Shown here: piece after piece, positions 26,933 to 35,835 of the stretch
Numbering within the stretch: position 1 is the first letter of the stretch
Layout: each line of letters starts with the position of its first letter
Source of the DNA: Cytophagales bacterium
GTDB taxonomy: Bacteria; Bacteroidota; Bacteroidia; Cytophagales; Spirosomataceae
Length of the DNA stretch: 64,000 nucleotides
Direction: 5' to 3'
Assembly: GCA_013298215.1 (NCBI GenBank)
Contig: JAAFKE010000003.1
Coordinates: 92,936-156,935, forward strand
The notes under the pieces: generated by a model
Databases searched by the model: none
Seen by the model: the letters and a program-made list of their open reading frames with translations, nothing else
Told to the model about the DNA's origin: nothing
Translations under genes and position numbers: made by a program

Positions 26933-27790
26933 TTATTTGCGCTCAATGCCGTCCAAAACCCACCGAATATCATTGGCGCGGCGCATAAAATCGGTGCTTG
27001 CTTGCAGGTCTTGGCCGTCGATGGTGGCCTTGAAGGCTTGCAGGTATTCGATGTAGTCGGCCAAAGCCTGCGACACGTTGGCACGGTTTTGGTCGAATAT
27101 AGGGGCCCACATTTGCGGTGAACTTTTGGCCAAACGCACCGTCGAACTAAAACCCGTGCTGGCCATTTCGAAGATGTTTTGTTCATCTTTTTCCTTTTCT
27201 AAAACCGTGTATCCGAGGGCAAAAGCACTTACGTGGCTCAAGTGCGAAATGTAGGCCAGGTGCAGATCGTGTTCGGGGGCAGTCATGTAGTAAACCTTCA
27301 TGCCAATCTCTCTAAACAAAGATTCGGCCAGGGTTAGGCTGTCGGGATTACTTTTTTCGCGGTCGCAAATTATCACGTTTTTGGTAGGCAACAACTCCCG
27401 AAACGCCGCCGAGGGGCCCGAGTTTTCGGTACCTGCCATGGGGTGGGCGGCCACAAATTGGGCTCGTTTTGGGTGCGTGTCGGCTATTTCGCAAATGCGC
27501 TGCTTCGTCGAGCCCAAATCTATCACCGTGCATTGGTCCGAAATTTGGTCTAATATACGCGGCAAAAGTTCGAGAATGGCATTTACGGGCGTGGCCAAAA
27601 CCAGCAGGTCGGCGGTTTGCACAACCGCCGACAACGGCAACACCTCATCTACAATACCCTTGGCCACTGCCAGCTGCCCATAAACCACCGACGCGTCTGC
27701 ACCCATGAAGTGCATCTTGGGGTATTTGTGGCGCAGGGCCAGTGCAAACGACCCGCCCAAAAGACCAACCCCCACTATTCCTATTTTCAT
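26933..27790 (-). CDS. tyrA: Prephenate dehydrogenase
   Basis: 285 residues. NAD-binding MKIGIVGVGLLGGSFALAL at the N-terminus, LVLATPVNAI, the DLGSTKQ motif, FVAAHPMAGTENSGP (catalytic His region, about 114-128) and the helical C-terminal dimerisation domain (LHLAYISHLSHVSAFALGY). It oxidatively decarboxylates prephenate to 4-hydroxyphenylpyruvate for tyrosine synthesis. No ACT domain and no fused chorismate mutase are present. It lies 20 nt downstream of the DUF4301 gene on the same strand. Confidence 0.94.
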   Translation of the reverse strand: MKIGIVGVGLLGGSFALALRHKYPKMHFMGADASVVYGQLAVAKGIVDEVLPLSAVVQTADLLVLATPVNAILELLPRILDQISDQCTVIDLGSTKQRICEIADTHPKRAQFVAAHPMAGTENSGPSAAFRELLPTKNVIICDREKSNPDSLTLAESLFREIGMKVYYMTAPEHDLHLAYISHLSHVSAFALGYTVLEKEKDEQNIFEMASTGFSSTVRLAKSSPQMWAPIFDQNRANVSQALADYIEYLQAFKATIDGQDLQASTDFMRRANDIRWVLDGIERK

Positions 27791-27810
27791 CTATTTTTGT
27801 TTTGATTTAA

Positions 27811-29325
27811 TTACGCAAAACCTTGGTGTTCTGGGCGTAGCAGGTCTTTGACGCTCTTCACAGGATTGAACGTGATGAGCGGCACTTCCACGAAAATGGT
27901 GTTCCAGTCGGCCATCGAACCGTTCCAAAGCCCTGGTAACTCTTGGGCTTTGAGGTCTTTGCCGTCTTTAGATTTGGCCGAAATAAAACCAGTCAGGGGG
28001 TCTCTGAACTGCATGAGGTCAAATTTTTGGCCGTTTTTATCCCGCATCGAAAACACCAAATCGACGGGGTTGAAGTGCGTAGCTTCGTCGAAAATGGCCT
28101 TCTGCGCTGGGTTGGTCAAATCAATCTGGGCCGACTCCACCACCTGGAGCGACACGGTGTCGTCGGGGTTTTGTGCCCAAAACGGCCCACCGCCAGGTTC
28201 GCCCACGTTTTTTACCATGCCACAAACCCGAACGGGTCGGTTGAGCTTGGCCCGAAAAAACGCCAACTTTTCGGCATTGGTGCGGGTGCTAAAATTGGCG
28301 GGTGGCAGGGTGCAGAGAACCGTACCAAAAAAATGGGTCAGGTCATCAATCAATCCTGGCACGTCGTCGCGGCTTTCGAGTTCGTCCTGAAAATCAAATA
28401 TTTGGGCCTGGTAGTCGAGCAGCAACGCCGCCAGGACTTTTTTGTAGGCAACCATGATGGGTTTTATGTTGTCGGGCACCACGTTGTCAATATTCTTGGT
28501 AAACACCACGTCGGCATCTTGGTCGTTGAGGTTGGCCAGCAACGCGCCGTGGCCCGCTGGACGAAACAAGAGCGTGCCGTCGGCATTTCTGAAAGGTGTG
28601 TTGTCGGGGTTCACCGCGATGGTGTCGGTCGTGGGTTTTTGCTCCGAGTAACTAATGCTGTACACCACCCCGTATTGCGCCTCATAAACGGGCCGAACGC
28701 GTTCGATCAATTCCTCGAAACGCAACCGATGCTCGGGCGAAACCGTGAAGTGGAGCATCACTTTCCCGTTTGAGTTGGCGTACTGCGCACCATCAGCCAG
28801 GTGTTCTTCCACGGCCGTTCGGGTGGTGGTGGCGTAGGCATGAAACTTCAACAAGCCCTTCGGCAAGTTGCCGTAGTCTAACCCCTTGGTTTCGAGCAGA
28901 TAGGCGGTAATGGTCTGATAATCTTGTTGTTGAATGCACGCCTCAATGTCTAATCCGCTGGCCTGCATCGCGTTTTTTAGGTCTTCAAAAAAAGCAAACT
29001 TCTTTAGTTGGGCGCAATATTGCACCACCTCGGGATCAGTTTTGGCGTGGTCTTTAAAAGCAAAAAGCGATTTAAACATTCTGGTGGCTGCGCCCGACGC
29101 TGGCACAAATTTGAGCAAGTCGGCGTGTGGTGCTTGCGCGTCGAAAGCGGCTACGTACTCGCCCAATTTATCCTCGGCCACCCGCACGATGCCGTCGCCG
29201 ACGGTAGCGGCTTTGATGACGTTCATGTACGGAAAGCCATCGACAAAATACTGAATTTGGGTCTGAACGGTATCGAGCGGCACACCCTGTTTTTGGATTT
29301 GCTGGAGGTCGGTTTGCGAAAACAT
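27811..29325 (-). CDS. DUF4301 family protein
   Basis: 504 residues from the ATG at 29323-29325; the frame extends 15 codons further (29370), but MFSQTDLQQIQKQG matches how this family begins. Landmarks: ATVGDGIVRVAEDKLGEYV, KFVPASGAATRMFKSLF (about 78-94), HFTVSPEHRLRFEELI and LFRPAGHGALLANLND. The PASGAATRM and GHGALL segments resemble the GxGxxTRM and G-H-G substrate loops of sugar nucleotidyltransferases, so a nucleotidyltransferase-like fold is plausible, but no activity is established for this Bacteroidota family. It precedes tyrA by 20 nt, so the two are probably one transcript. Confidence 0.85.
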   Translation of the reverse strand: MFSQTDLQQIQKQGVPLDTVQTQIQYFVDGFPYMNVIKAATVGDGIVRVAEDKLGEYVAAFDAQAPHADLLKFVPASGAATRMFKSLFAFKDHAKTDPEVVQYCAQLKKFAFFEDLKNAMQASGLDIEACIQQQDYQTITAYLLETKGLDYGNLPKGLLKFHAYATTTRTAVEEHLADGAQYANSNGKVMLHFTVSPEHRLRFEELIERVRPVYEAQYGVVYSISYSEQKPTTDTIAVNPDNTPFRNADGTLLFRPAGHGALLANLNDQDADVVFTKNIDNVVPDNIKPIMVAYKKVLAALLLDYQAQIFDFQDELESRDDVPGLIDDLTHFFGTVLCTLPPANFSTRTNAEKLAFFRAKLNRPVRVCGMVKNVGEPGGGPFWAQNPDDTVSLQVVESAQIDLTNPAQKAIFDEATHFNPVDLVFSMRDKNGQKFDLMQFRDPLTGFISAKSKDGKDLKAQELPGLWNGSMADWNTIFVEVPLITFNPVKSVKDLLRPEHQGFA

Positions 29326-29515
29326 CGGCAGTGAACTATGTTTATGGTTTGACGGCGGTAAAGTTGCCAACTTTAAAACATAAATGCAATAAAGATTTCT
29401 TGCACCGTGTTTGGGGTGCCAAGTTGTTCAGCCATTCGTATCTCTTTGCGCTGGGTTTGGCCTCGAAAACTGTTGTGCCACACAAATTTTCAAACCACCA
29501 ACCTGCTTTTTTGGT

Positions 29516-29523
29516 TAAGTTTG
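29516..29523 (+). promoter_or_regulatory. Possible -7 element of hemH
   Basis: TAAGTTTG, a full TAnnTTTG match, 39 nt before the ATG at 29563. It lies inside the upstream extension of the open frame, which argues that the extension is not translated. No clear -33. Confidence 0.4.
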
Positions 29524-29562
29524 CGAGAAGTACAAAATCGCTTTTTTAAAAACACACTATTG

Positions 29563-30645
29563 ATGTTGCAATCGCCCGAAAACATAGCCCTCCAAGAACC
29601 CGTTTACCAAACTGCCACAAAGCCCAAATTGGGCAAAACGGGCGTACTAATCGTGAACCTCGGCACGCCCGACAGCCCCTCGGTGGCCGATGTCCGCAAG
29701 TATCTGCGGGAGTTTCTGATGGACGGACGCGTCATTGACATTCCGTACTTGTTTCGATTTTTGCTCGTGCAGGGCATCATTGCGCCGTTTCGCGCCCCCA
29801 AATCGGCCAAAACCTACCGCGAAGTATGGACTCCCGCTGGTTCTCCACTCAAAGTGTATGGGCTGTCGAACGAAATCGAACTTCAAAAATTACTGGGCGA
29901 CGATTTCGTAGTGAAACTCGGAATGCGCTACCAAAGTCCGAGCATCAAAACGGCACTGGATGCCTTCCAAAAAATGGGCCTGAGCCGCATTGTGGTCATT
30001 CCGTTTTTTCCGCAGTACGCATCGGCCACCACTGGCTCAGTCTATGAAGAGGTCATGCGCCTGCTCACAAAATGGCAAGTTGTACCCGAGGTGAAGTTTA
30101 TCAGCACTTTTTTTGACCACCCAAAGGTTTTGGCGGGCTACGTAGAAAACGGCCTCAAAATGATGGCTACCCACGATTACGAACACTTTGTTTTTAGTTT
30201 TCATGGCGTGCCCGAACGCCACATCAGAAAAGGCGACTGCAACGGCGACGTGTGCAAGATGGGTAGCTGCTGCGACTCGCTGGGGGCCTTCAACCAGCTC
30301 TGCTACCGCGCCCAGTGTTTTGAAACTACCCGTTTGCTGGTCAAACAATTGAACATCCCAGAAGGAAAATACACCACCTGTTTCCAGTCGCGGCTCGGCA
30401 CCGATCCTTGGATAAAGCCCTACACCGAAGACCTGGTGAAAGAACTTCCCAAACGTGGTATTAAGAACGTGCTGGCGTTTTCGCCCGCCTTCGTGGCCGA
30501 CTGCCTCGAAACAACCGTAGAAGTGGGCGAGGAATACAAAGAACTTTTTGAAGAAAATGGCGGCGAGCATTGGCACTTAGTACCAAGCCTCAACGACAGC
30601 CCGAGGTGGGTAGAGGCCCTGGCGGAGATGGCCGTGGCGAATTAA
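29563..30645 (+). CDS. hemH: Ferrochelatase
   Basis: 360 residues from the ATG at 29563; the frame is open to 29407, but the extra 52 residues resemble no ferrochelatase N-terminus and contain a -7 element. Motifs: GVLIVNLGTPDSP (about 26-38), GMRYQSPSIKTAL, VVIPFFPQYASATTGSV, FSFHGVPERHIRKGDC with the metal-site His, CFQSRLGTDPWIKPYTEDLV, and FSPAFVADCLETTVEVGEEY with the conserved His replaced by Cys-Leu-Glu-Thr as usual. It inserts Fe2+ into protoporphyrin IX. A cysteine-rich insertion (CNGDVCKMGSCC and following Cys) sits after the HGVPERH motif. nuoL starts 43 nt downstream. Confidence 0.94.
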   Translation: MLQSPENIALQEPVYQTATKPKLGKTGVLIVNLGTPDSPSVADVRKYLREFLMDGRVIDIPYLFRFLLVQGIIAPFRAPKSAKTYREVWTPAGSPLKVYGLSNEIELQKLLGDDFVVKLGMRYQSPSIKTALDAFQKMGLSRIVVIPFFPQYASATTGSVYEEVMRLLTKWQVVPEVKFISTFFDHPKVLAGYVENGLKMMATHDYEHFVFSFHGVPERHIRKGDCNGDVCKMGSCCDSLGAFNQLCYRAQCFETTRLLVKQLNIPEGKYTTCFQSRLGTDPWIKPYTEDLVKELPKRGIKNVLAFSPAFVADCLETTVEVGEEYKELFEENGGEHWHLVPSLNDSPRWVEALAEMAVAN

Positions 30646-30687
30646 CCAAATCAAGGCGTATATTTGCCGCTACATTTAGCGCAACGC

Positions 30688-32550
30688 ATGAACCTATTGA
30701 TCGCCATTCTGCTTTTACCGTGTTTGGGCTTTGCGTTGTGCTTTACTGTGGGCAAAGCCCTCGGCCACCGCGTTGGCTGGGCTGCGGTGGCCACCACTGC
30801 CGCTGGACTGGTGTTGGTGAGCTTGGCCGCAGCTACGCACCAACCAGTTGATACTTTTTCTACGACCTGGCTTCGCATCGGCTCAACTCCGTTTTCATTT
30901 TCGCTTTATTATGACAACGCGGCGTTGCTAATGCTCGTCTTGGTGCATTTTATCGCCGTTTTGATCCAATTATTTTCCATCGATTACCTCAAACCCCAGT
31001 CCGACCATCGCCGATACTTCGGGTTCATCCAGCTGTTTATACTGGCCATGCTCGCGATTATCCTGGCGGGAAACTTGTTTCAACTCTATTTTTTCTGGGA
31101 GTTGGTGGGTCTCTGCTCCTACCTATTAATTGGTTTTTGGTACCAAAAACCCCGCGCGGTTTGGGCGGCAAAAAAAGCGTTTCTCATCAACCGAATCGGC
31201 GACGCTGGTCTTTTGCTGGGCATTTTTTGCGTTTATCAACAATTCCAAACCACCGATTTTAGTAGTTTTGCGAACCAAGACCAACTTACTACTGCGGGCG
31301 GACTATTACTTTTTTGTGGCTGCGTGGGCAAGTCGGCGCAGTGGCCTTTGTCGAGCTGGCTACCCGATGCCATGGAAGGCCCCACGCCCGCGTCGGCGCT
31401 CATCCACGCGGCCACGATGGTGGCGGCGGGCATTTTTTTATTGTTCAGAATTTACCCACTTCTCAGTCCAGACGCGCTCGTGGTCGTTGCAGTCGTTGGC
31501 GTTTTTACGGCGTTGTGGGCATCTTACAGCGCGGTTTACCAAACCGACATAAAAAAAACGCTGGCCTACTCCACCGTTTCGCAGTTGGGCCTGATGGTGT
31601 TGGCCGTGGGCGTGGGTGCGCCGCAAGCTGCCATGTTCCATTTGTGTACGCACGCATTTTTTAAGGCTGGCCTGTTTTTGGGGGCGGGCAGCATTATCAG
31701 TAGCACCCGCAGCCAAGACACCACCCAAATGGGCGGCCTGGCCTCAAAACTGCCCGTTACGTTTGTTTGTTACGTGCTCTGCGCTGGCGCGCTGGCGGGC
31801 TTGCCACTTTTATCGGGCTTTTTGTCGAAAGACAGCATTCTGGTGGCCGCCATTTCGTGGGCAAACGGCTACCAGCGTTGGTGGGCATATACTATCCCCG
31901 CTTTGGCGTTAGCGTCCGTCGGTTTAACGGCTTTCTACGTGACCAAACAAGTAAAAATGATTTTTTTTGGCATCGCCAGAAACCAGCCCCCCACCCTACC
32001 AATTGTCGAGTCGGGTTGGTTCATCAAACTACCGTTGGTTTTGCTGGCGATGTTGTCGGTGGGCTTTTGGTTTTCGCCCAACCCCCTTCAAAGCGAGTCG
32101 AACTGGGTGGTGCCATTTTTGGGCAACAATACCGTTGGCTTACCAATGCACTGGGTTGGATGGGTTTCTGTCATCACCACTTCGGTGGGTATTCTGTCTG
32201 CTTGGAGGGTCGATTATCGCAGATTCACACTGGCCAAAAAGAGCTATCTCGACATTCTTTTCGACCACTTTTTACCTAAATACGTTGGCTTTTTCGCCCG
32301 TTTTTTTAACCAAATAGACGTAAAAATTATCGACCGCGCAGTCGATTACGTCGGAATCAGCAGCGTAATTTTGGCGCACATCATCGCCTGGTTCGACCGC
32401 CACGTGGTCGATGGCTTGGCGCGGCTCAGTGCCTGGGCTGCGGGGTTTGGTGGCAATGTTGCGCGGTCTTTTCAGAACGGCCGCATCCAATCATACTTTG
32501 TGGTTAGCTTAATGGGTTTAGTGTTGATTATCATTTTGTTTTTACTATGA
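30688..32550 (+). CDS. nuoL: NADH-quinone oxidoreductase subunit L (antiporter-like)
   Basis: 620 residues from the ATG at 30688; the open frame begins at a TTG at 30664, but the ATG starts directly with the first helix (MNLLIAILLLPCLGFAL). About 15 transmembrane helices. Complex I landmarks: FFWELVGLCSYLLIGFWYQ (conserved Glu), KSAQWPLSSWLPDAMEGPTP (Lys in helix 7), SALIHAATMVAAG, YSTVSQLGLMVLAVGVG and, C-terminally, the long lateral helix region and FFARFFNQIDVKIIDRAVD. Proton-pumping arm of complex I in the inner membrane. Its stop overlaps the nuoM start (ATGA). No other nuo gene is nearby. Confidence 0.93.
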   Translation: MNLLIAILLLPCLGFALCFTVGKALGHRVGWAAVATTAAGLVLVSLAAATHQPVDTFSTTWLRIGSTPFSFSLYYDNAALLMLVLVHFIAVLIQLFSIDYLKPQSDHRRYFGFIQLFILAMLAIILAGNLFQLYFFWELVGLCSYLLIGFWYQKPRAVWAAKKAFLINRIGDAGLLLGIFCVYQQFQTTDFSSFANQDQLTTAGGLLLFCGCVGKSAQWPLSSWLPDAMEGPTPASALIHAATMVAAGIFLLFRIYPLLSPDALVVVAVVGVFTALWASYSAVYQTDIKKTLAYSTVSQLGLMVLAVGVGAPQAAMFHLCTHAFFKAGLFLGAGSIISSTRSQDTTQMGGLASKLPVTFVCYVLCAGALAGLPLLSGFLSKDSILVAAISWANGYQRWWAYTIPALALASVGLTAFYVTKQVKMIFFGIARNQPPTLPIVESGWFIKLPLVLLAMLSVGFWFSPNPLQSESNWVVPFLGNNTVGLPMHWVGWVSVITTSVGILSAWRVDYRRFTLAKKSYLDILFDHFLPKYVGFFARFFNQIDVKIIDRAVDYVGISSVILAHIIAWFDRHVVDGLARLSAWAAGFGGNVARSFQNGRIQSYFVVSLMGLVLIIILFLL

Positions 32551-34127
32551 ATTTACTCTCCCTGTTAATTTTTTTGCCGCTTTTTGGTGCCGCTTTGGTT
32601 TTGTTCTTGCCCGCATCTCAAACAAAATACTTCAAATGGATCACCCTTGGTTTTTGCGCGGTAGAGCTGCTCGCCGCCGCCGTGGTTTACCATTATTTCG
32701 ACCTTTCTAACCCCAGTTTTCAGTTCGTCGAACAAACCGACTGGATTACGCTTTCTTTGGGTAGTTTGGGGGCGGTGTCTATCGATTATTTGTTGGGCAT
32801 CGACGGCATTAGCCTGCCGCTGGTTTTGCTCACGGGCGTGGTCATGCTGGTGGGTGCGGTGTCGTCGTGGCAAATAACCAGCCGCCAACGAGCCTATTTT
32901 AGCCTCTACCTGCTTCTCACGGCCAGCATTATGGGGTGTTTTTTGGCCTTAGACTTTTTCCTGTTTTTTCTATTTTTCGAGTTCATGCTCCTTCCCATGT
33001 ATTTTTTAATTGGGCTTTGGGGCGGCCCGCGCCGCGAATACGCGGCAATCAAATTTTTTCTTTACACCCTCCTCGGCTCGGTCCTGATTCTGGTCGTCAT
33101 GATCGCCCTGTACCTGTCGGCGTTCGACCCATACAGCAGCCTAAATGCCCAGACCATTGTGCATACCTTCGACCTGCGGTATTTGGCCGATGGCCACAAC
33201 TATTTGCCCAACTCACTGCTCAACGGTTTGAGTGCCCACCAAATTATGGGTTTAGATGCCCGCCTGTTTTTGTTTCTGGTGCTTTTCGCGGGCTTCGCCA
33301 TCAAGTTGCCCGTAGTGCCGTTTCATACGTGGTTGCCAGATGCCCACGTTGAGGCTCCCACCCCCGTTTCAGTGGTTTTGGCGGGTGTGCTCCTCAAAAT
33401 TGGGGGCTACGGCTTCATCCGAATTGCCTACAACATTTTCCCCGATGCCGCCGCCGAATACGCTACTTTGTTGGGTATTTTGGGCATGGTTTCCATTGTT
33501 TACGGCGGTTTCAATGCCCTGGCCCAGAGCGATCTCAAAAAAATGATTGCCTACTCGTCGGTTTCGCACATGGGTTTTGTGCTGCTCGGCGTGGCATCAC
33601 TCACGCCCGAGGGCCTCAACGGCGCAGTGTACCAAATGGTGAGCCACGGCGTGCTGTCGGCCATGCTGTTTGTGGTCACGGGGGTGCTTTACGACCGCAC
33701 CCAAAACCGCCAAATCGAAGCCTATCGCGGCTTGGCCAAGCCCATGCCCGCCTACACCACCCTAACGGCCATTTGCTTTTTTGCGTCCCTGGGGCTGCCT
33801 GGCTTTTCGGGGTTCGTCGGCGAGTTGTTCACGCTCATGGGCGGGTTTCAGTCAGAATTTATGCCAAAATGGATTGCGACGGCCTCTACACTCGGCATCG
33901 TTTTGGCGGCAGCCTACTTTTTGTGGACACTCCAACGGATGTTTTTTGGCCCGCTCTGGACGCAAAAAGGCGTGGAGTCGCTCCTGGCCGACCTAACCCC
34001 CCGCGAAAAAATCATGCTCCTGCCACTGGCCGCGCTCACGTTGGTTCTCGGGCTTTTTCCCCACTTCATTTTTGACATCACAAGTGCCACAATAACCGAG
34101 TTTCTTAAAAAATTCTCACTAAATTGA
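32547..34127 (+). CDS. nuoM: NADH-quinone oxidoreductase subunit M (antiporter-like)
   Basis: 526 residues, about 14 transmembrane helices. Signature features: FFEFMLLPMYFLIGLWGGP (essential Glu near 144), KLPVVPFHTWLPDAHVEAPTPVSVVLAGVLLKIGGYG (conserved Lys and the PTPVSV helix), and KKMIAYSSVSHMGFVLLGV. Start overlaps the nuoL stop by 4 nt (ATGA), so translation is coupled. With NuoL it forms the distal proton-pumping pair of complex I. nuoN, which normally follows, is absent here; comM begins 165 nt later. Confidence 0.95.
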   Translation: MNLLSLLIFLPLFGAALVLFLPASQTKYFKWITLGFCAVELLAAAVVYHYFDLSNPSFQFVEQTDWITLSLGSLGAVSIDYLLGIDGISLPLVLLTGVVMLVGAVSSWQITSRQRAYFSLYLLLTASIMGCFLALDFFLFFLFFEFMLLPMYFLIGLWGGPRREYAAIKFFLYTLLGSVLILVVMIALYLSAFDPYSSLNAQTIVHTFDLRYLADGHNYLPNSLLNGLSAHQIMGLDARLFLFLVLFAGFAIKLPVVPFHTWLPDAHVEAPTPVSVVLAGVLLKIGGYGFIRIAYNIFPDAAAEYATLLGILGMVSIVYGGFNALAQSDLKKMIAYSSVSHMGFVLLGVASLTPEGLNGAVYQMVSHGVLSAMLFVVTGVLYDRTQNRQIEAYRGLAKPMPAYTTLTAICFFASLGLPGFSGFVGELFTLMGGFQSEFMPKWIATASTLGIVLAAAYFLWTLQRMFFGPLWTQKGVESLLADLTPREKIMLLPLAALTLVLGLFPHFIFDITSATITEFLKKFSLN

Positions 34128-34292
34128 CCTTTCGTTTCAGCTGATTTACTCAATCGGCATCAAAGCACTCCCAAATTAAGAAATGAGTTTTGAATTATTG
34201 AGTGGTTGAATAACGCTTGACAATCAGCTATTTATATGTCAAAATCCAACTACTTATTTATTTTATATTCCTAAGTAAACAAATCCCGACAA

Positions 34293-35834
34293 ATGCTCGC
34301 TAAAACTTTCGGCAGTGCCGTTTATGGTGTAAACGCAACCATGATAACCATCGAAGTGACGGTGGGGCAGGGTATGCGTTTTTTTATGGTAGGGCTGCCC
34401 GACAGTGCCGTCAAAGAAAGCGAGCAGCGGGTGGAGGCTTCGCTCAAGTTCTTTGGTTTTAAGATGCCCCGCCAAAAGGTGGTCGTGAACTTAGCCCCCG
34501 CCGATATTCGCAAGGAAGGATCGGCCTACGACCTGCCCATTGCGCTGTGCGTGTTGCAAGCGTCGGACCAGATCACGGTCGAAAAAAACTTAGAGCATTA
34601 CATCATCATGGGCGAGCTGTCGCTCGATGGCCGCCTGCGCCCCATCAAAGGAGTGTTGCCAATTGCCATAGAGGCGCGAAAGCAAGGTTTTAAGGGGTTC
34701 GTACTGCCCTTAGAAAATGCCCACGAAGCTGCGATCGTCAATAACTTGGACATTATTCCCGTCGAAACCGTTCAGGATGCCATCGAGTTTTTTGAGGGTA
34801 AAAAACAAATTGAGCCACTTACAATCGACACCCGCGATATTTTTTCGACCCACCAAAACGACTACGAAGCCGATTTTGCGCACGTGCAAGGGCAAGAAAA
34901 CATCAAACGAGCCTTAGAGATTGCGGCGGCGGGTGGCCACAATGCCATCATGATCGGGCCACCTGGGTCGGGCAAGACCATGTTGGCCAAGCGCATTCCG
35001 TCTATTTTGCCGCCCCTAACCCTAAACGAAGCCCTCGAAACCACCAAAATACACTCGGTGGCGGGCAAATTAGGCACCAAGGCAACGCTCATTGCCCGCC
35101 GTCCGTTTCGGGCACCGCACCACACCGTTTCTGATGCCGCGCTGGTGGGAGGCGGGAGTTTTCCGCAACCTGGCGAAATATCACTGTCTCACAACGGGGT
35201 TTTGTTTCTGGACGAACTTCCCGAGTTCAAGCGTTCGGTGCTTGAGGTCATGCGCCAGCCACTCGAAGAACGCAAAGTGTGCATCTCGCGCGCCAAGTGG
35301 GCGGTCGAGTTTCCCGCCAGCTTTATGCTCATTGCCAGCATGAACCCCTGCCCTTGCGGCTACTACAACCACCCCGAAAAGGAGTGCGTTTGCGGGCCAG
35401 GGGTAGTACAACGCTATTTGAGCAAAATTAGTGGCCCACTTTTAGACCGAATCGACCTCCACGTGGAGGTAACGCCAGTTTCTTTTGAGCAGATGACGGC
35501 CAACCGAAAGTCGGAAACCAGCGCGCAAATTCGGGAGCGCGTTATTGCCGCCCGCGACGCGCAGACCATCCGTTTTGAGACCCACAAGGGCATTTATTCC
35601 AACGCCATGATGCCCCCCGAAATGGTAAAGCAGATTTGCCAGATCAGCGAAGCGGGTAAATTATTGCTCAAAACGGCCATGGATAGGCTTGGGCTGTCGG
35701 CACGCGCCTACGACCGTATTCTAAAGGTGTCGCGTACCATTGCCGACTTGGCAGCCAGCCCCGACATTAAGATAGAACACCTCGCCGAAGCCATTCAGTA
35801 CCGCAGTTTAGACCGCGAAAATTGGGCGGGGTAA
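34293..35834 (+). CDS. comM: ComM / YifB family Mg-chelatase-like AAA ATPase
   Basis: 513 residues. N-terminal Lon-like domain (KTFGSAVYGVNATMITIEV to DLPIALCVLQ), then the AAA domain with Walker A MIGPPGSGKTMLAKRIP (about 221-237), Walker B GVLFLDELPEF, and the C-terminal Mg-chelatase segment with the zinc-binding cysteines (MNPCPCGYYNHPEKECVCGP). ComM is a hexameric branch-migration helicase that helps integrate DNA during natural transformation; many non-competent bacteria also carry it. Its stop is separated by one base from the stop of the convergent ceramidase-like gene. Confidence 0.95.
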   Translation: MLAKTFGSAVYGVNATMITIEVTVGQGMRFFMVGLPDSAVKESEQRVEASLKFFGFKMPRQKVVVNLAPADIRKEGSAYDLPIALCVLQASDQITVEKNLEHYIIMGELSLDGRLRPIKGVLPIAIEARKQGFKGFVLPLENAHEAAIVNNLDIIPVETVQDAIEFFEGKKQIEPLTIDTRDIFSTHQNDYEADFAHVQGQENIKRALEIAAAGGHNAIMIGPPGSGKTMLAKRIPSILPPLTLNEALETTKIHSVAGKLGTKATLIARRPFRAPHHTVSDAALVGGGSFPQPGEISLSHNGVLFLDELPEFKRSVLEVMRQPLEERKVCISRAKWAVEFPASFMLIASMNPCPCGYYNHPEKECVCGPGVVQRYLSKISGPLLDRIDLHVEVTPVSFEQMTANRKSETSAQIRERVIAARDAQTIRFETHKGIYSNAMMPPEMVKQICQISEAGKLLLKTAMDRLGLSARAYDRILKVSRTIADLAASPDIKIEHLAEAIQYRSLDRENWAG

Positions 35835-35835
35835 T

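Noticed and set aside
29407..29562. N-terminal extension of ferrochelatase
   Set aside because: Open in frame but unlike any HemH N-terminus, and it contains a probable -7 promoter element; the ATG at 29563 is used instead.
34139..34229. Inverted repeat AGCTGATT / AATCAGCT after nuoM
   Set aside because: Eight-base arms about 75 nt apart without a T-run; weak as a terminator and likely chance.
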